Of a stretch of DNA of 64,000 nt, positions 48,172 through 56,743 are shown piece after piece. Each line of letters starts with the position of its first letter. The first letter of the stretch is position 1. The stretch is from positions 372,001 to 436,000 of the forward strand of contig NZ_AXWS01000008.1 in the NCBI RefSeq assembly GCF_000482785.1. The letters run 5' to 3'. Origin of the DNA: Derxia gummosa DSM 723 (GTDB lineage: Bacteria; Pseudomonadota; Gammaproteobacteria; Burkholderiales; Burkholderiaceae_E). The position numbers were made by a program, and so were the translations under genes. The notes beneath the pieces are model-generated. The model was not told the origin of the DNA, did no database searches, and saw only the letters and a program-made list of their open reading frames with translations.

Positions 48172-48651
48172 ATGCAAGGCCACCCAGCCGTCATCGATGC
48201 CCTGAACGCGCTGCTCGTCGACGAACTCGCGGCGCGCGACCAGTACTTCATCCACTCGCGCATGCTTTATGACTGGGGCCTGGACGTGGCCGCCGACCGC
48301 ATCTCGCACGAGATGGAAGATGAGACCGGCCATGCCGACGCGCTGATCCGCCGCATCCTGATGCTCGGCGGCATGCCCGACATGCGGCCCAGCGCGCTCA
48401 ACATCGGCAGCGACCTGCCGAGCCTGTTCGCCAACGATCTCGCGGTCGAGATCTCGGTGACGCAGAACGTGCGCGCCGCGATCGCCGTGTGCGAGCGGCA
48501 TTCGGACTTCGTGAGCCGCGAGGTGCTGATTCCGATGCTGGTCGATACCGAGGTCGACCACGCCTACTGGCTGTCGAAGCAGCTCGGCCTCATCGAGCTG
48601 GTCGGCCTGCCCAACTATCTGCAAAGCCAGATGCATCCGGTCGCGGCCTGA
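48172..48651 (+). CDS. Bacterioferritin lacking the haem-ligand methionine
   Basis: A 159-residue 24-mer iron-storage subunit. The start at 48172 (MQGHPAVIDALNALLVDEL) aligns with the E. coli N-terminus and has AGGA 9 bases upstream; the ATG at 48163 has no usable spacing. Diiron ferroxidase ligands are present: Glu18, Glu51 and His54 (DETGHAD), the Glu of LAVEIS, and the Glu/His pair of DTEVDH. Position 52, the Met that ligates haem between subunits in E. coli Bfr, is Thr. It may be a haem-free subunit that mixes with a second Bfr encoded elsewhere, as in genomes with two subunit types. The stop lies 82 bases from the convergent lipoprotein gene. Confidence 0.92.
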   Translation: MQGHPAVIDALNALLVDELAARDQYFIHSRMLYDWGLDVAADRISHEMEDETGHADALIRRILMLGGMPDMRPSALNIGSDLPSLFANDLAVEISVTQNVRAAIAVCERHSDFVSREVLIPMLVDTEVDHAYWLSKQLGLIELVGLPNYLQSQMHPVAA

Positions 48652-48733
48652 CGGTCGCGGCGGCGGCCGGCGCGCGGGCGCCGGGCTCACGGTTCTCGTG
48701 CCATCGCGCCGACCGGCGCGCGGGCGCGTGCCG

Positions 48734-49276
48734 TCAGGGGCAGAAGCGCCGGCGCAGCCAGCCGCTCAGCAGCGCGCGGTCGTAGCGCAGCGGCGCGCCG
48801 TCGGCCCGCACGGCGGCGCCACGCAGATAGTTCATGTCGGACACGCTTTCGCTGCGCGCCGCGAGCGTCGTGCCGTCGGCATCGGCGAGGCGCCAGTCGA
48901 GGTCGATGCGCGGCCAGGTGATGTCGCGCATCACGCGGAAATCGGTCGCGGCCAGCAGCGGCGGCGTCTCGCCGGCGAGATCGATGTCGGTGATGCGCAC
49001 CGTGAGGCTGCTGCCGGCGGGCAGGCAGCCGCGCGCCTGCTCGACGAGATGGGCGCGCAGCAGGTCGAGCACGCTGTCGTCGGCGCCGCGCCCGCCGCGC
49101 AGGCGCGCATCGACGAAGCGCTCGGGCTCGACGAACTCGACCGTCACGCGCGGGGCATCGGCCGCGTCGCGCGCGACCGGCTGGCCAGACTGGGCGCAGC
49201 CGGCGAGGGCACCGAGCAGCATCGCGGCGACAGTCGCCCCGGCGCCGGCGAGGACGCCGTTCACGACGGGCGCCAT
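48734..49276 (-). CDS. DUF3016-like lipoprotein
   Basis: A 180-residue exported protein. From the chosen start (49276) a hydrophobic signal ends in a lipobox (LLGALAGC), implying a lipid-anchored periplasmic protein. The rest matches the pattern of DUF3016 proteins: VTVEFVEPERFVDAR at the N-terminus of the domain and LTVRITDIDLAGE in the middle. Function unknown. It is divergent from the cobalamin riboswitch and btuB. An in-frame Met at 49321 would add 15 residues before the signal. Confidence 0.75.
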   Translation of the reverse strand: MAPVVNGVLAGAGATVAAMLLGALAGCAQSGQPVARDAADAPRVTVEFVEPERFVDARLRGGRGADDSVLDLLRAHLVEQARGCLPAGSSLTVRITDIDLAGETPPLLAATDFRVMRDITWPRIDLDWRLADADGTTLAARSESVSDMNYLRGAAVRADGAPLRYDRALLSGWLRRRFCP

Positions 49277-49460
49277 GCACCGCGCGATCGGTGACGTGGA
49301 GGAGGACGACCAGGGCTTCATTCAGGCTCCTTGCGGGACGGCCGCGATGCTGCGGCGCAGCGGACCGGTGCCGGCCGGCGCGACGCGCGGGGGCGACGGG
49401 CGGCAGCCTCGCGCCGCGCGGCGTGCGCGGCCCGGCCGGTTTCCGTCTGTATCATCCGCG

Positions 49461-49684
49461 CCGCCTGGTGCTCGCCGTGCCTCTCGGTCGCGGCGGTTAA
49501 ACGGGAAGCAGGAAGCGCCCGATCCACCGGATCACGCCAACCTGCGCTGCCCCCGCAACGGTAAGCGGACGGGGTCCACGACCCCAGCCGGCGCGCTTCG
49601 CCACTGGTCAACCTGCCTTTCGGGCGGTACGGCCGGGAAGGCGGCGCCGGCGGTTCCGCCAGCCCGGATACCGGCCAGCAGGTG
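49461..49684 (+). promoter_or_regulatory. Cobalamin riboswitch upstream of btuB
   Basis: The conserved adenosylcobalamin-aptamer elements appear in order: GGTGC near the 5' end, TTAAACGGGAA, the B12 box (GCTGCCCCCGCAACGGTAAG), CGCCACTG, GGGAAGG and AGCCCGGATACCGGCC. It lies in the 483-bp gap between the divergent lipoprotein gene and btuB; 49277-49460 shows nothing else I can name. High B12 should switch btuB off. Confidence 0.93.
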
Positions 49685-49703
49685 ACCGCGTTCGCGCGCG
49701 GTC
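49684..49703 (+). promoter_or_regulatory. Hairpin in the putative expression platform of the cobalamin riboswitch
   Basis: GACCGCG and CGCGGTC form a 7-bp stem with a six-base loop directly after the aptamer. It may be part of the switching structure; no clear U-tract follows. Confidence 0.4.
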
Positions 49704-49759
49704 TTGTCGTCCGGGCTCGCGGGGAGGCGGGTTCCGGCAGTCATCCCGACTTGCCTTTC

Positions 49760-51658
49760 ATGCATTCCAATTCCTCCGCCGGGCGTCTGTGCCCGGTCGC
49801 GGCGGCGCTTGCGCTGCTGTCCTTCCACGCACCGGCCGCGCTGGCCGCTTCCGATGATTCGGCCGCACTGCCCCAGGTGGTGGTGACGGCTACCCGCCAG
49901 CCGGCGCGCGCCGACGAGCTGATCGCCGACGTGACCGTCATCGACCGCGCCGAACTCGAACGCGCCGAGGGCCGCAGCCTCGCCGACGTGATCTCGCGCC
50001 GCGCCGGCGTGCAGGCCGCCACCACGGGCGGCTACGGCAGCCTGAGCAGCCTCTATCTGCGCGGCATGGACGGCCGCCACACGCTGCTGCTGATTGACGG
50101 TGTGCGCTACGGCTCGGTGTCGGCCGGCCAGCCGATCTTCGAGAACCTGCCGCTGTCGGCCATCGAGCGCATCGAGATCGTGCGCGGCCCGGCCAGCGGC
50201 CTGTACGGCAGCGATGCCGTCGGCGGCGTGATCCAGATCTTCACGCGCGCGGGCAGCCGGCAGGCGACCGACGCGGCGGGCGCCGCCGGCTTCGCGCCGA
50301 ACGCGGCCGTCACCGCCGGCAGCGCGGGCTTCCGCAGCGCGAATGCCGGGTTCGCGGGCGTGGCCGGCGACGACGGCGCCTTCGACTGGTCGGCTGGCGT
50401 GCAGGGCACGCGGCGGCGCGGGCAGTCGGGCAGCAATCCGCGCGCGCCCTTCGACAACTGGCATCCCGACAACGACGGCATGAGCCAGACCTCGGGCAAT
50501 GCCGGCTTCGGCTGGCGCATCTCGCCCGACTGGCGGCTGCGCGCGAGCGCCATCGGCACGCGCGGCGTAAGCGATTTCGATGACGGCATCGACCCCGCCG
50601 CGCCCGACGCCTCGGCCAAGAGCCATCAGCGCGGCCAGGTGATCGCCGCCTCGCTCGACGGCAGCATCACGCCGGTCTGGCGCATGACCGTGCGCGCCGG
50701 CAGCAGCACCGACGTGTCCGACACCTACACCGCGGCCCAGTCGTGGAGCCTCGGCAACTTCCGCACGCGGCAGGACCAGGCGGCGATCGACAACCGCTTC
50801 GACACGCCGGTCGGCACGCTGCTCGCGGCGGTCGAGCACACCCGTCAGAGCGCGCACAAGGACGGCGCCGACTTCGTCGAGACCTCGCGCGACATCGACG
50901 CCTTCGTCACCGGCCTCGACGGCCGCGCCGGCGCGCACGTGTGGCAGCTCAGCGCCCGCCACGACCGCAACAGCCAGTACGGCACGCAGAACAACGGCAC
51001 CGCAGGCTACGGCTACGAATTCCTGCCGCGCTGGCGGCTGGGCGCCTCGGTGGGCACGAGCTTCGCGGCGCCGAGCTTCAACCAGCTCTACTGGCCGGTG
51101 TTCGGCAACCCGAACCTGCTGCCGGAAGAAGGCCGCCACCGCGAATTCAGCCTGCGCTACGCGGGCGCCGGGCATGACCTGCGCGTCGCCTGGTTCGGCA
51201 ACCGGGTGCGCAACTTCATCACCTCGGGCCGCACGCCCACCAACGTGCCGCATGCGCTCGTGACCGGCTGGACCGCGAGCTGGACCGCCCATCTCGCCAA
51301 CGACCTCGATCTTGGCGCCACGCTCGACCTGATCGACCCGCGCAACGAGACCACCGACGCCTGGCTGCCGCGTCGCGCCAAGCGCAGCGCCGGCATCAAC
51401 GCCGACCAGCGCATCGGCAACTGGAGCGTCGGCGCGAGCCTGAAGGCGGTGGACGAGCGCCGCGACACCGACGGCGGCGGCGAGGTGAAGCTCGGCGGCT
51501 ACACCCGCCTCGACCTGCGCGCGAGCACCCAGCTCTGTCGCGACTGGGCGCTGGATGCGCGCATCGACAACGCCGGCGGCAAGCGCTACGAGACGGCCTA
51601 CGGCTACAACACCCCGCAGCGCGAGGTGTTCGTGACGCTGCGCTATGCGATGCGCTGA
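49760..51658 (+). CDS. btuB: TonB-dependent vitamin B12 receptor BtuB
   Basis: An outer-membrane receptor (632 residues) for cobalamins. It has a signal peptide (about residues 1-29, ending near APAALA), a TonB box in LPQVVVTATR, a plug domain (about 40-150; LADVISRRAGVQ, LYLRGMDGRHTLLLIDGVRY, GSDAVGGVIQIFTR) and a 22-stranded barrel to the C-terminus. The end REVFVTLRYAMR lacks the usual terminal Phe but ends in an aromatic-rich strand. The start at 49760 is where the signal begins; the in-frame Met at 49682 would be within the riboswitch. Substrate assignment to B12 rests mainly on the riboswitch upstream. Confidence 0.93.
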   Translation: MHSNSSAGRLCPVAAALALLSFHAPAALAASDDSAALPQVVVTATRQPARADELIADVTVIDRAELERAEGRSLADVISRRAGVQAATTGGYGSLSSLYLRGMDGRHTLLLIDGVRYGSVSAGQPIFENLPLSAIERIEIVRGPASGLYGSDAVGGVIQIFTRAGSRQATDAAGAAGFAPNAAVTAGSAGFRSANAGFAGVAGDDGAFDWSAGVQGTRRRGQSGSNPRAPFDNWHPDNDGMSQTSGNAGFGWRISPDWRLRASAIGTRGVSDFDDGIDPAAPDASAKSHQRGQVIAASLDGSITPVWRMTVRAGSSTDVSDTYTAAQSWSLGNFRTRQDQAAIDNRFDTPVGTLLAAVEHTRQSAHKDGADFVETSRDIDAFVTGLDGRAGAHVWQLSARHDRNSQYGTQNNGTAGYGYEFLPRWRLGASVGTSFAAPSFNQLYWPVFGNPNLLPEEGRHREFSLRYAGAGHDLRVAWFGNRVRNFITSGRTPTNVPHALVTGWTASWTAHLANDLDLGATLDLIDPRNETTDAWLPRRAKRSAGINADQRIGNWSVGASLKAVDERRDTDGGGEVKLGGYTRLDLRASTQLCRDWALDARIDNAGGKRYETAYGYNTPQREVFVTLRYAMR

Positions 51659-51710
51659 GCCGGCGTGGCGGTCGCGCGGCGGCGCTTCGTCGCCCCGCGA
51701 ACCCGCCGTG

Positions 51711-51734
51711 CCCGGCGCGTCGTCGTGCGCCGGG
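51711..51734. terminator. Hairpin between convergent btuB and 51753-52172
   Basis: CCCGGCGC and GCGCCGGG form a perfect 8-bp stem with an eight-base loop. It lies in the 94-bp gap between convergent genes; no U-tract, so terminator function is by position. Confidence 0.4.
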
Positions 51735-51752
51735 CCGGGCGCGGCGCGTGCA

Positions 51753-52172
51753 TCAAAGCTCGTCGAGCGAATTGCGCGCGCGCGTCACCAGCTTGGCGGC
51801 CTCGAACAGCGTGCCCTTGTCGGCATCGATGACGAGCGCGTCGAAGTCCTTGGCCAGCGCGGCGATGACGATGTAGGCCGCCGCGACCTCGCGCGGATCG
51901 CCGCCCCACTTGATGGCGATGGCCACGTCGCGCGCGCCCAGCACGGGCCCAAGCGCCTCGCTCTTGCCGGCATGCTCGGCGGCGCTGGCGAAGCGCATGT
52001 CGAAGCCGGCGTCCTCGCCGTCGAGGGTGCAGGGCAGGTAGCCGGCGATCTCGAAGGGCTTGTAGTCGTGCTCGACCACGAGCTTGAACTTGAGGCCGGC
52101 GATGGCGGCGTTGAGGGCGGTGAGGGCGGGCACCTTGGCTCGCTCGATGAAGGCGATGTTGTTGCGGGGCAT
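51753..52172 (-). CDS. Hypothetical protein (139 residues)
   Basis: Not recognised. The start at 52172 (MPRNNIAFIERAKVPALTAL) has a GGAG ribosome site 8 bases upstream. The protein is soluble, mixed alpha/beta, with no signal or TM segment. It contains the strands LKFKLVVEHDYKPFEIAGYL and VAIAIKWGG and ends in an acidic helix (RARNSLDEL). Convergent with btuB and divergent from the DNA glycosylase gene, so it is probably monocistronic. GC and codon use are native. Confidence 0.7.
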   Translation of the reverse strand: MPRNNIAFIERAKVPALTALNAAIAGLKFKLVVEHDYKPFEIAGYLPCTLDGEDAGFDMRFASAAEHAGKSEALGPVLGARDVAIAIKWGGDPREVAAAYIVIAALAKDFDALVIDADKGTLFEAAKLVTRARNSLDEL

Positions 52173-52376
52173 GTTGTTCTCCGGAGGTTGGCGCCCGCCG
52201 CGCCGGCGGGCCGCTGCGGAGGATAGCCCCGCGCGGCGTGGGGGAATGCGGTCGGCCAGCCGCTGTCGTGTCGCCCATGTGGCGCATGTGGCGGCGCCGG
52301 CGCGGCGGCCATGGTCCCGCCAGTCGGCCGCGTCAGCGCGGACAGCGCGCAACCCGGCACGGCAGAATCGCCGGTC

Positions 52377-52901
52377 ATGAAGCCCGTCTCCGCATCGTCT
52401 TCCGCCACCCGCCTGACCGGCCTCGCGCCCGTGGTCGGGCCGACGTCGCGGGTGCTCATCCTCGGCAGCTTTCCGGGCGCGGCGTCGCTTGCGGCGGGGC
52501 AGTACTACGCCCATCGGCAGAACCGCTTCTGGCCGATCGTGGGCGAGGTGATCGGCCGCGACCTGGTGGCGATGGCCTATGCCGACCGGCTCGCCGCGCT
52601 GCTCGACGCCGGCCTCGCGCTCTGGGACGTGTACGCCGCCTGCGAGCGCGAGGGCAGCCTCGACAGCGCCATCCGCCTCGCCGAGCCCAACGATTTCGCG
52701 GCCCTGCGCGCGCGGGCGCCCCGGCTCGCGCGCATCTGCCACAACGGCCGCACGAGCGGGAAATTCGCCGAGCACTGGCGCGCGCTCGGCTTCGACGTGC
52801 GGGTGCTGCCGTCGACCAGCCCGGCCAATGCGTCGATTCCGCACGCGGTCAAGCTCGCGGCCTGGCGCGACGCGCTGGATTTATCGACGCTGGCGGGCTG
52901 A
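52377..52901 (+). CDS. DNA-deoxyinosine glycosylase (UDG superfamily)
   Basis: A 174-residue base-excision-repair enzyme of the uracil-DNA glycosylase superfamily. The N-terminal motif VLILGSFPGAASLAAGQYYA followed by HRQNRFWPIVGEV matches the family-6 hypoxanthine/deoxyinosine glycosylases rather than Ung. The C-terminal motif is VLPSTSPANAS, corresponding to the second UDG motif. It would remove hypoxanthine (deaminated adenine) from DNA. The start at 52377 (MKPVSASS) is used; an in-frame Met at 52311 adds 22 residues. Divergent from the hypothetical gene, convergent with the PPDK-like gene. Confidence 0.84.
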   Translation: MKPVSASSSATRLTGLAPVVGPTSRVLILGSFPGAASLAAGQYYAHRQNRFWPIVGEVIGRDLVAMAYADRLAALLDAGLALWDVYAACEREGSLDSAIRLAEPNDFAALRARAPRLARICHNGRTSGKFAEHWRALGFDVRVLPSTSPANASIPHAVKLAAWRDALDLSTLAG

Positions 52902-52965
52902 ATCGGCGGGCGCGTGCCGGGCGGGCGGTCGGCCGTCAGTCAGGCTGCCAGGCAGCCGGGCCAGA

Positions 52966-52991
52966 CCGGCGATTCAGGCCGGCGATTCAGG
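52966..52991. repeat. 13-bp tandem duplication at the end of the PPDK-like gene
   Basis: CCGGCGATTCAGG occurs twice without a gap (52966-52978 and 52979-52991). The second copy contains the stop codon of the minus-strand PPDK-like gene. It looks like a recent replication-slippage event without effect on the protein. Confidence 0.8.
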
Positions 52992-54600
52992 CCAACGGGC
53001 GGGAGTCGGCGCACTCGCCCGCGCGCAAGGCGGCCAGCCGGGCGAGCAGGCCGGCGTCGGCTTCGGCGCGCGTGGCCAGCGCGCCCGCGTACACCGCGCC
53101 GGAATTGCCGTCGAGGGTGATGTCGTCGCCTTCGGCCAGCGTGCGATCGCCGAGGCGCAGGCGGCGCCGGGCCGGGTCGATTTCCAGCCCGTCGCAGCCC
53201 ACGAGGCAGACCTTGCCGAGCTGGCGCGCGACCACCGCCGCGTGCGAGGTGCGCGCGCCGCGCGCGGTGAGCAGGCCGGCGGCGGTTTCGAGCGCGGCGA
53301 TGTCGTCGGTCTCGGCGTCGTGGCGCACCAGCACCACGGCACGGCCGGTGGCGGCGAGGCGGCGCGCAGCCTCGGCGTCGAGCGTGATCGCGCCCACCGC
53401 CACGCCACTGCTCGCGCTCGGCGCCCGTGCGTCGGGCGTGGCGGCGGAGCCGTCGGCCTGGGCGAGGCATTCGACCGCGAGCGTGCGCGCGTCCAGCCCG
53501 GCCACGCGGCGGCGCGCCTCGGCGGCGTCGATCACGCCGGCCGCGTGCAGGTCGAGCGCGATGCGTGCCGCCGCCACCGGCGTGCGCTTGCCGGCACGGG
53601 TCTGCAACCACCACAGCCGGCCGTCCTCGACGGTGAACTCGATGTCCTGCATGTCGCCCAGCCCGCGTTCGAGCCGGTCGGCGCCGTCTTCAAGTTCGCG
53701 CCAGACCGCCGGAATGCCGGCGGCGAGTGCGTCATGACCGTGGGCGCTGCGCCGGCCCGACACCACGTCCTCGCCCTGGGCGTTGAACAGGAAATCGACC
53801 CACAGGCCGGGCGCGCCTCGGGTCGGGTCGCGCGTGAAGCCGACGCCCGCGCCCGAGGCGCCGCCGGCATTGCCGAACACCATGGCCTGCACGATCACCG
53901 CCGTGCCCATCGCGTCGTCGATGCCGCGCGCGCGGCGGTACCCGACGGCGCGCGGCGAACGCCAGCTCGCGTACACGGCGGCGATGGCGGCTTCGAGCTG
54001 GTCGAGCGGCGCGGCGGGCAGCGGGGCGCCGGCGGCGCGCGCCAGCGCGAGGTTGCGCAGCGCCAGCGCGCGCATGCCGGCCCAGTCGAGCCGGCGTTCG
54101 TCGCCGTCGGGGGCGAGTTCGCGCACGGCGGCCTCGAACGGCGCCGGATCGCATCCGCCGACGACCTCGGCATGGCTGGCGACGAGGCGGCGCAGGCTGT
54201 CCCACGCGAGCCGGGGATTGCCGGTGAGCCGCAGCAGGCCGGGCAGGGTGGCGTCGCACAGGCCGATGTCGAGCAGCGTGTCCATCATCCCGGGCATCGA
54301 CACAGGCGCGCCCGAGCGCACCGACACCAGCAGCGGCCGGGCCGGATCGCCGAAGCGGCGGCCGGTGGCGGCTTCGAGTTCGGCCAGCGCGCCGGGCAGG
54401 GCGGCGCGCAGTGGCTCGGGCAGGCGCGGGCCGGCGGCGGCCTCGGCGCAATGGCGCGTGCCGAGCACGAAGGCGGGCGGAATGCGCAGCCCGAGCGCGG
54501 CCATGCGCGCGAGGTTCCATGCCTTGAAGCCGATGGCTTGCGGGCCGGGCAGCTCGGCGCCGTCGCGCGCCGTGCCGAGGAAGTGCAGGTCGGGCGTCAT
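52987..54600 (-). CDS. Pyruvate-phosphate-dikinase-like protein lacking the PEP domain
   Basis: A 537-residue protein colinear with the first two-thirds of pyruvate phosphate dikinase. The ATP-grasp nucleotide-binding part holds LLVSVRSGAPVSMPGMMDT (about residues 90-108), GASGAGVGFTRDPTRG and FNAQGEDVVSGRR. The swivelling phosphohistidine domain has the catalytic His453 in GARTSHAAVVARQLGK, nearly the same position as in characterised PPDK. The C-terminal PEP/pyruvate TIM barrel (about 340 residues) is absent; the gene ends soon after the phosphohistidine domain. It could autophosphorylate from ATP but not complete the PEP reaction alone. It overlaps the upstream PhoU-like gene by ATGA, so the two are coupled. 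Confidence 0.85.
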   Translation of the reverse strand: MTPDLHFLGTARDGAELPGPQAIGFKAWNLARMAALGLRIPPAFVLGTRHCAEAAAGPRLPEPLRAALPGALAELEAATGRRFGDPARPLLVSVRSGAPVSMPGMMDTLLDIGLCDATLPGLLRLTGNPRLAWDSLRRLVASHAEVVGGCDPAPFEAAVRELAPDGDERRLDWAGMRALALRNLALARAAGAPLPAAPLDQLEAAIAAVYASWRSPRAVGYRRARGIDDAMGTAVIVQAMVFGNAGGASGAGVGFTRDPTRGAPGLWVDFLFNAQGEDVVSGRRSAHGHDALAAGIPAVWRELEDGADRLERGLGDMQDIEFTVEDGRLWWLQTRAGKRTPVAAARIALDLHAAGVIDAAEARRRVAGLDARTLAVECLAQADGSAATPDARAPSASSGVAVGAITLDAEAARRLAATGRAVVLVRHDAETDDIAALETAAGLLTARGARTSHAAVVARQLGKVCLVGCDGLEIDPARRRLRLGDRTLAEGDDITLDGNSGAVYAGALATRAEADAGLLARLAALRAGECADSRPLA

Positions 54601-56630
54601 GCGGAGGCTCCCGGGGCGGCGCCGGCGTCGGCGAGGACGAGGTCGCGCAGTTCGTGGCTGGCGGCGAGCAGGTGGTCGGTGGCGTCTTCGAGATGGCCGG
54701 CCAGCTCGACCGCGAGCTGATGGGCGACGGGCGAGCAGGGGCCGGCCAGCAGCGCGCGGCGGACGTCGCGCCAGAGTTCGTCGCAGCGGCGCTCGGCGGC
54801 GGCGATGCGCCAGCTGATGTCGAGCAGGGCGTCGGTGTCGTCGGCGCGGCCGGTGGCGGGCAGCTGGCGCGCGATCTCGATGGCGCGGATCCAGTCGCGC
54901 ACGGCGCCGACGGTGGCTTCGGCCAGCGCGTGCAGCGGGCCGCGCGCCGCGTCGGGCAGGGCGGTGGCGCTCGGCGTCGGTACGCCTGGGCTGGCCTCGC
55001 CGGGCGTCGCGGTGCCGAGCACGAGAGCGCCGGGCGGGAGAGCGTCGGGCCGTCCGCCGGCGGACGCGCCGGCGGCCAGGCCGTGGATGAAGGCGGCGGC
55101 TTCGAGCGAATCGGCCACGTCGTCGGCCCGGCCGAGGATGTGCGCGACGCGGGCGCGGCGCGGCTGGCGTTCGGCGCCGACGCGGGCGGCCAGCACGCAT
55201 TCGTCGGCGGCGCGTTCCCAGCGCCGGGCGCGGCGCGCCAGCTCGGCGGCGTCGGCGCCGTGGCCGAGGCAGTCGCCGAGGCCGCGCGCCAGTTCGTGGC
55301 ACCAGGCGGCGTGGTCGGCCAGCAGCTCCCAGCCGGCGGTGCGGCGCGCCACCAGCCGGGCCAGCAGCACGCGGCTCTCGTCCTCCACCAGCGACACGGG
55401 GCGGCCAGCCAGCAGCGCGCGCGCCGCCAGCCCCAGTACCTGGACGAGAAAGTCGCCGGCCGCCTCGGCGCCGAGCACGCCGTCGAGCGTGTCGCCGAGG
55501 CGGAACACGCCGCCGTCGATGGCCTGCATGGCCGCGAACACGAGCCGGTCGCCGCCGGCGCGCAGAAAGGCCATGTGGCCGTGGCCGGCCCGGGCGGCGC
55601 GGTCGAGCACGGTGACGGCGAGCGGCTTGTCCACCAGCCGGCCCAGCTGCTTGCGGGCGCGGTTCCAGTCGATGAGGAAGACGAGTTCGGCGCCGATGGC
55701 GTCGAGCGCGCGGTCGAGCGCGACCGGGCCGTCGGCCTCGAACACGGCGGTGCCGACCACATGGCTGTGGCCTGCGTTGAGGCCGGGCGTGACCGTGCTG
55801 CGGGCGGCGGTCCAGCGTCCGCCGGCCGCTTCGAGACGACGGCGGAAGAACTCGAAGCGCGGCGCGTGCAGGTCGGAGTAGGTGAGGCTGACGCGCGCCG
55901 GCTCGACGTGGATGACGATGACGTGGGCGTCGTTGGTGCCGATGTCGTTCTGGATCAGCAGGCGGTTGCCGTCGCGGGTGGCGGCGGTATCGAGGCCGGG
56001 ATGGTCGAACTTGAGCGCGGCGGTGCGGTGCAGGCCGCGCATGAAGGCGCGCACGCGCTCGCGGTCGTCGTCGCCGCCGAGGCGCCAGCCGTGGGCGCCG
56101 TCGATGTCCTCGGTGGCGAGGCCGGCGGCGAGCCGGTTGATGGCCTTGTGCATGTCCATCACGAACAGATGGGCGCTGTCGCCGGCGTCGCGGTCGCCGT
56201 GCGTGACGGCGGCGATGGCGGCCGGCGCGATGGCGCCGTCGGCCCAGTCGCCGAGGCCGGCGCAAAGGCGGTCGAGCCGCGCCTGCCAGCCGGCGTCGGC
56301 GGCGGTGTCGAGCAGCGGGCGCGCCATAAGGCGCAGGTCGGCCGCGATGGCGTCGCGCAGCCGCGCGAGTCCGGGCACGAGCAGCTGGTCGCCGTCGAGG
56401 CGGGCTTCGGTGACGAGGGCTTCGGGCCAGGGCTGGGCGATGCCCGTCAGCGCGCGTTCGCGGCTGAAGTCGGCGTTCGCCGGCGTCTGCCCGGTGGCCT
56501 GCGCCAGCGCTGCCTGCAGCACGGTGAACCAGAACTTGAGGCGGTCATTGGCCGCCAGCGCGGCGTTGATGCGGCCGGGCAGCAGCAGCCCGGCGGGGCC
56601 GAGGCTGGCAACCGCGTCTTCCTTGAGCAT
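54597..56630 (-). CDS. Large unrecognised protein with PhoU/DUF47-like C-terminus
   Basis: A 677-residue cytoplasmic protein. Residues 1 to about 430 are not recognised; they contain conserved-looking blocks such as HLFVMDMHKAINRLA (about 154-168), LLIQNDIGTNDAHVIVIHV (224-242) and GLNAGHSHVVGT (283-294). Residues from about 430 onward are all-helical and resemble PhoU/DUF47 (Pit-accessory) proteins: WERAADECVL and, 21 residues later, RADDVADSLEAAA, the typical metal-binding-helix pattern. A Pro/Ala-rich linker lies near 520-550. It is the first gene of a two-gene operon; its stop overlaps the PPDK-like start (ATGA). The pairing of a phosphate-linked helical domain with a phosphotransfer protein suggests a common phosphorylation function, but this is inference. 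Confidence 0.6.
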   Translation of the reverse strand: MLKEDAVASLGPAGLLLPGRINAALAANDRLKFWFTVLQAALAQATGQTPANADFSRERALTGIAQPWPEALVTEARLDGDQLLVPGLARLRDAIAADLRLMARPLLDTAADAGWQARLDRLCAGLGDWADGAIAPAAIAAVTHGDRDAGDSAHLFVMDMHKAINRLAAGLATEDIDGAHGWRLGGDDDRERVRAFMRGLHRTAALKFDHPGLDTAATRDGNRLLIQNDIGTNDAHVIVIHVEPARVSLTYSDLHAPRFEFFRRRLEAAGGRWTAARSTVTPGLNAGHSHVVGTAVFEADGPVALDRALDAIGAELVFLIDWNRARKQLGRLVDKPLAVTVLDRAARAGHGHMAFLRAGGDRLVFAAMQAIDGGVFRLGDTLDGVLGAEAAGDFLVQVLGLAARALLAGRPVSLVEDESRVLLARLVARRTAGWELLADHAAWCHELARGLGDCLGHGADAAELARRARRWERAADECVLAARVGAERQPRRARVAHILGRADDVADSLEAAAFIHGLAAGASAGGRPDALPPGALVLGTATPGEASPGVPTPSATALPDAARGPLHALAEATVGAVRDWIRAIEIARQLPATGRADDTDALLDISWRIAAAERRCDELWRDVRRALLAGPCSPVAHQLAVELAGHLEDATDHLLAASHELRDLVLADAGAAPGASA

Positions 56631-56743
56631 GGGCGTCGTCCTGTGAGACCGACCGCGCCCGGGGCGCGATCACGCCGCCAGCCTGACCGACGCGAATGAC
56701 AGCCGCGCGACGCCGCCGTGCCGTCGCGCGAGCGTCGGCCGCC

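Noticed and set aside
48660-48730. GC-rich direct repeats between bfr and the DUF3016 gene
   Set aside because: Short CCGGCGCGCGGGCGC copies are explained by composition, with no structure beyond that.
54654-56699. A 681-codon plus-strand frame opposite the PhoU-like gene
   Set aside because: Its codon choice is Gly/Val/Ala biased with no motif, and the minus-strand frame has the ATGA overlap with a recognisable PPDK-like gene.
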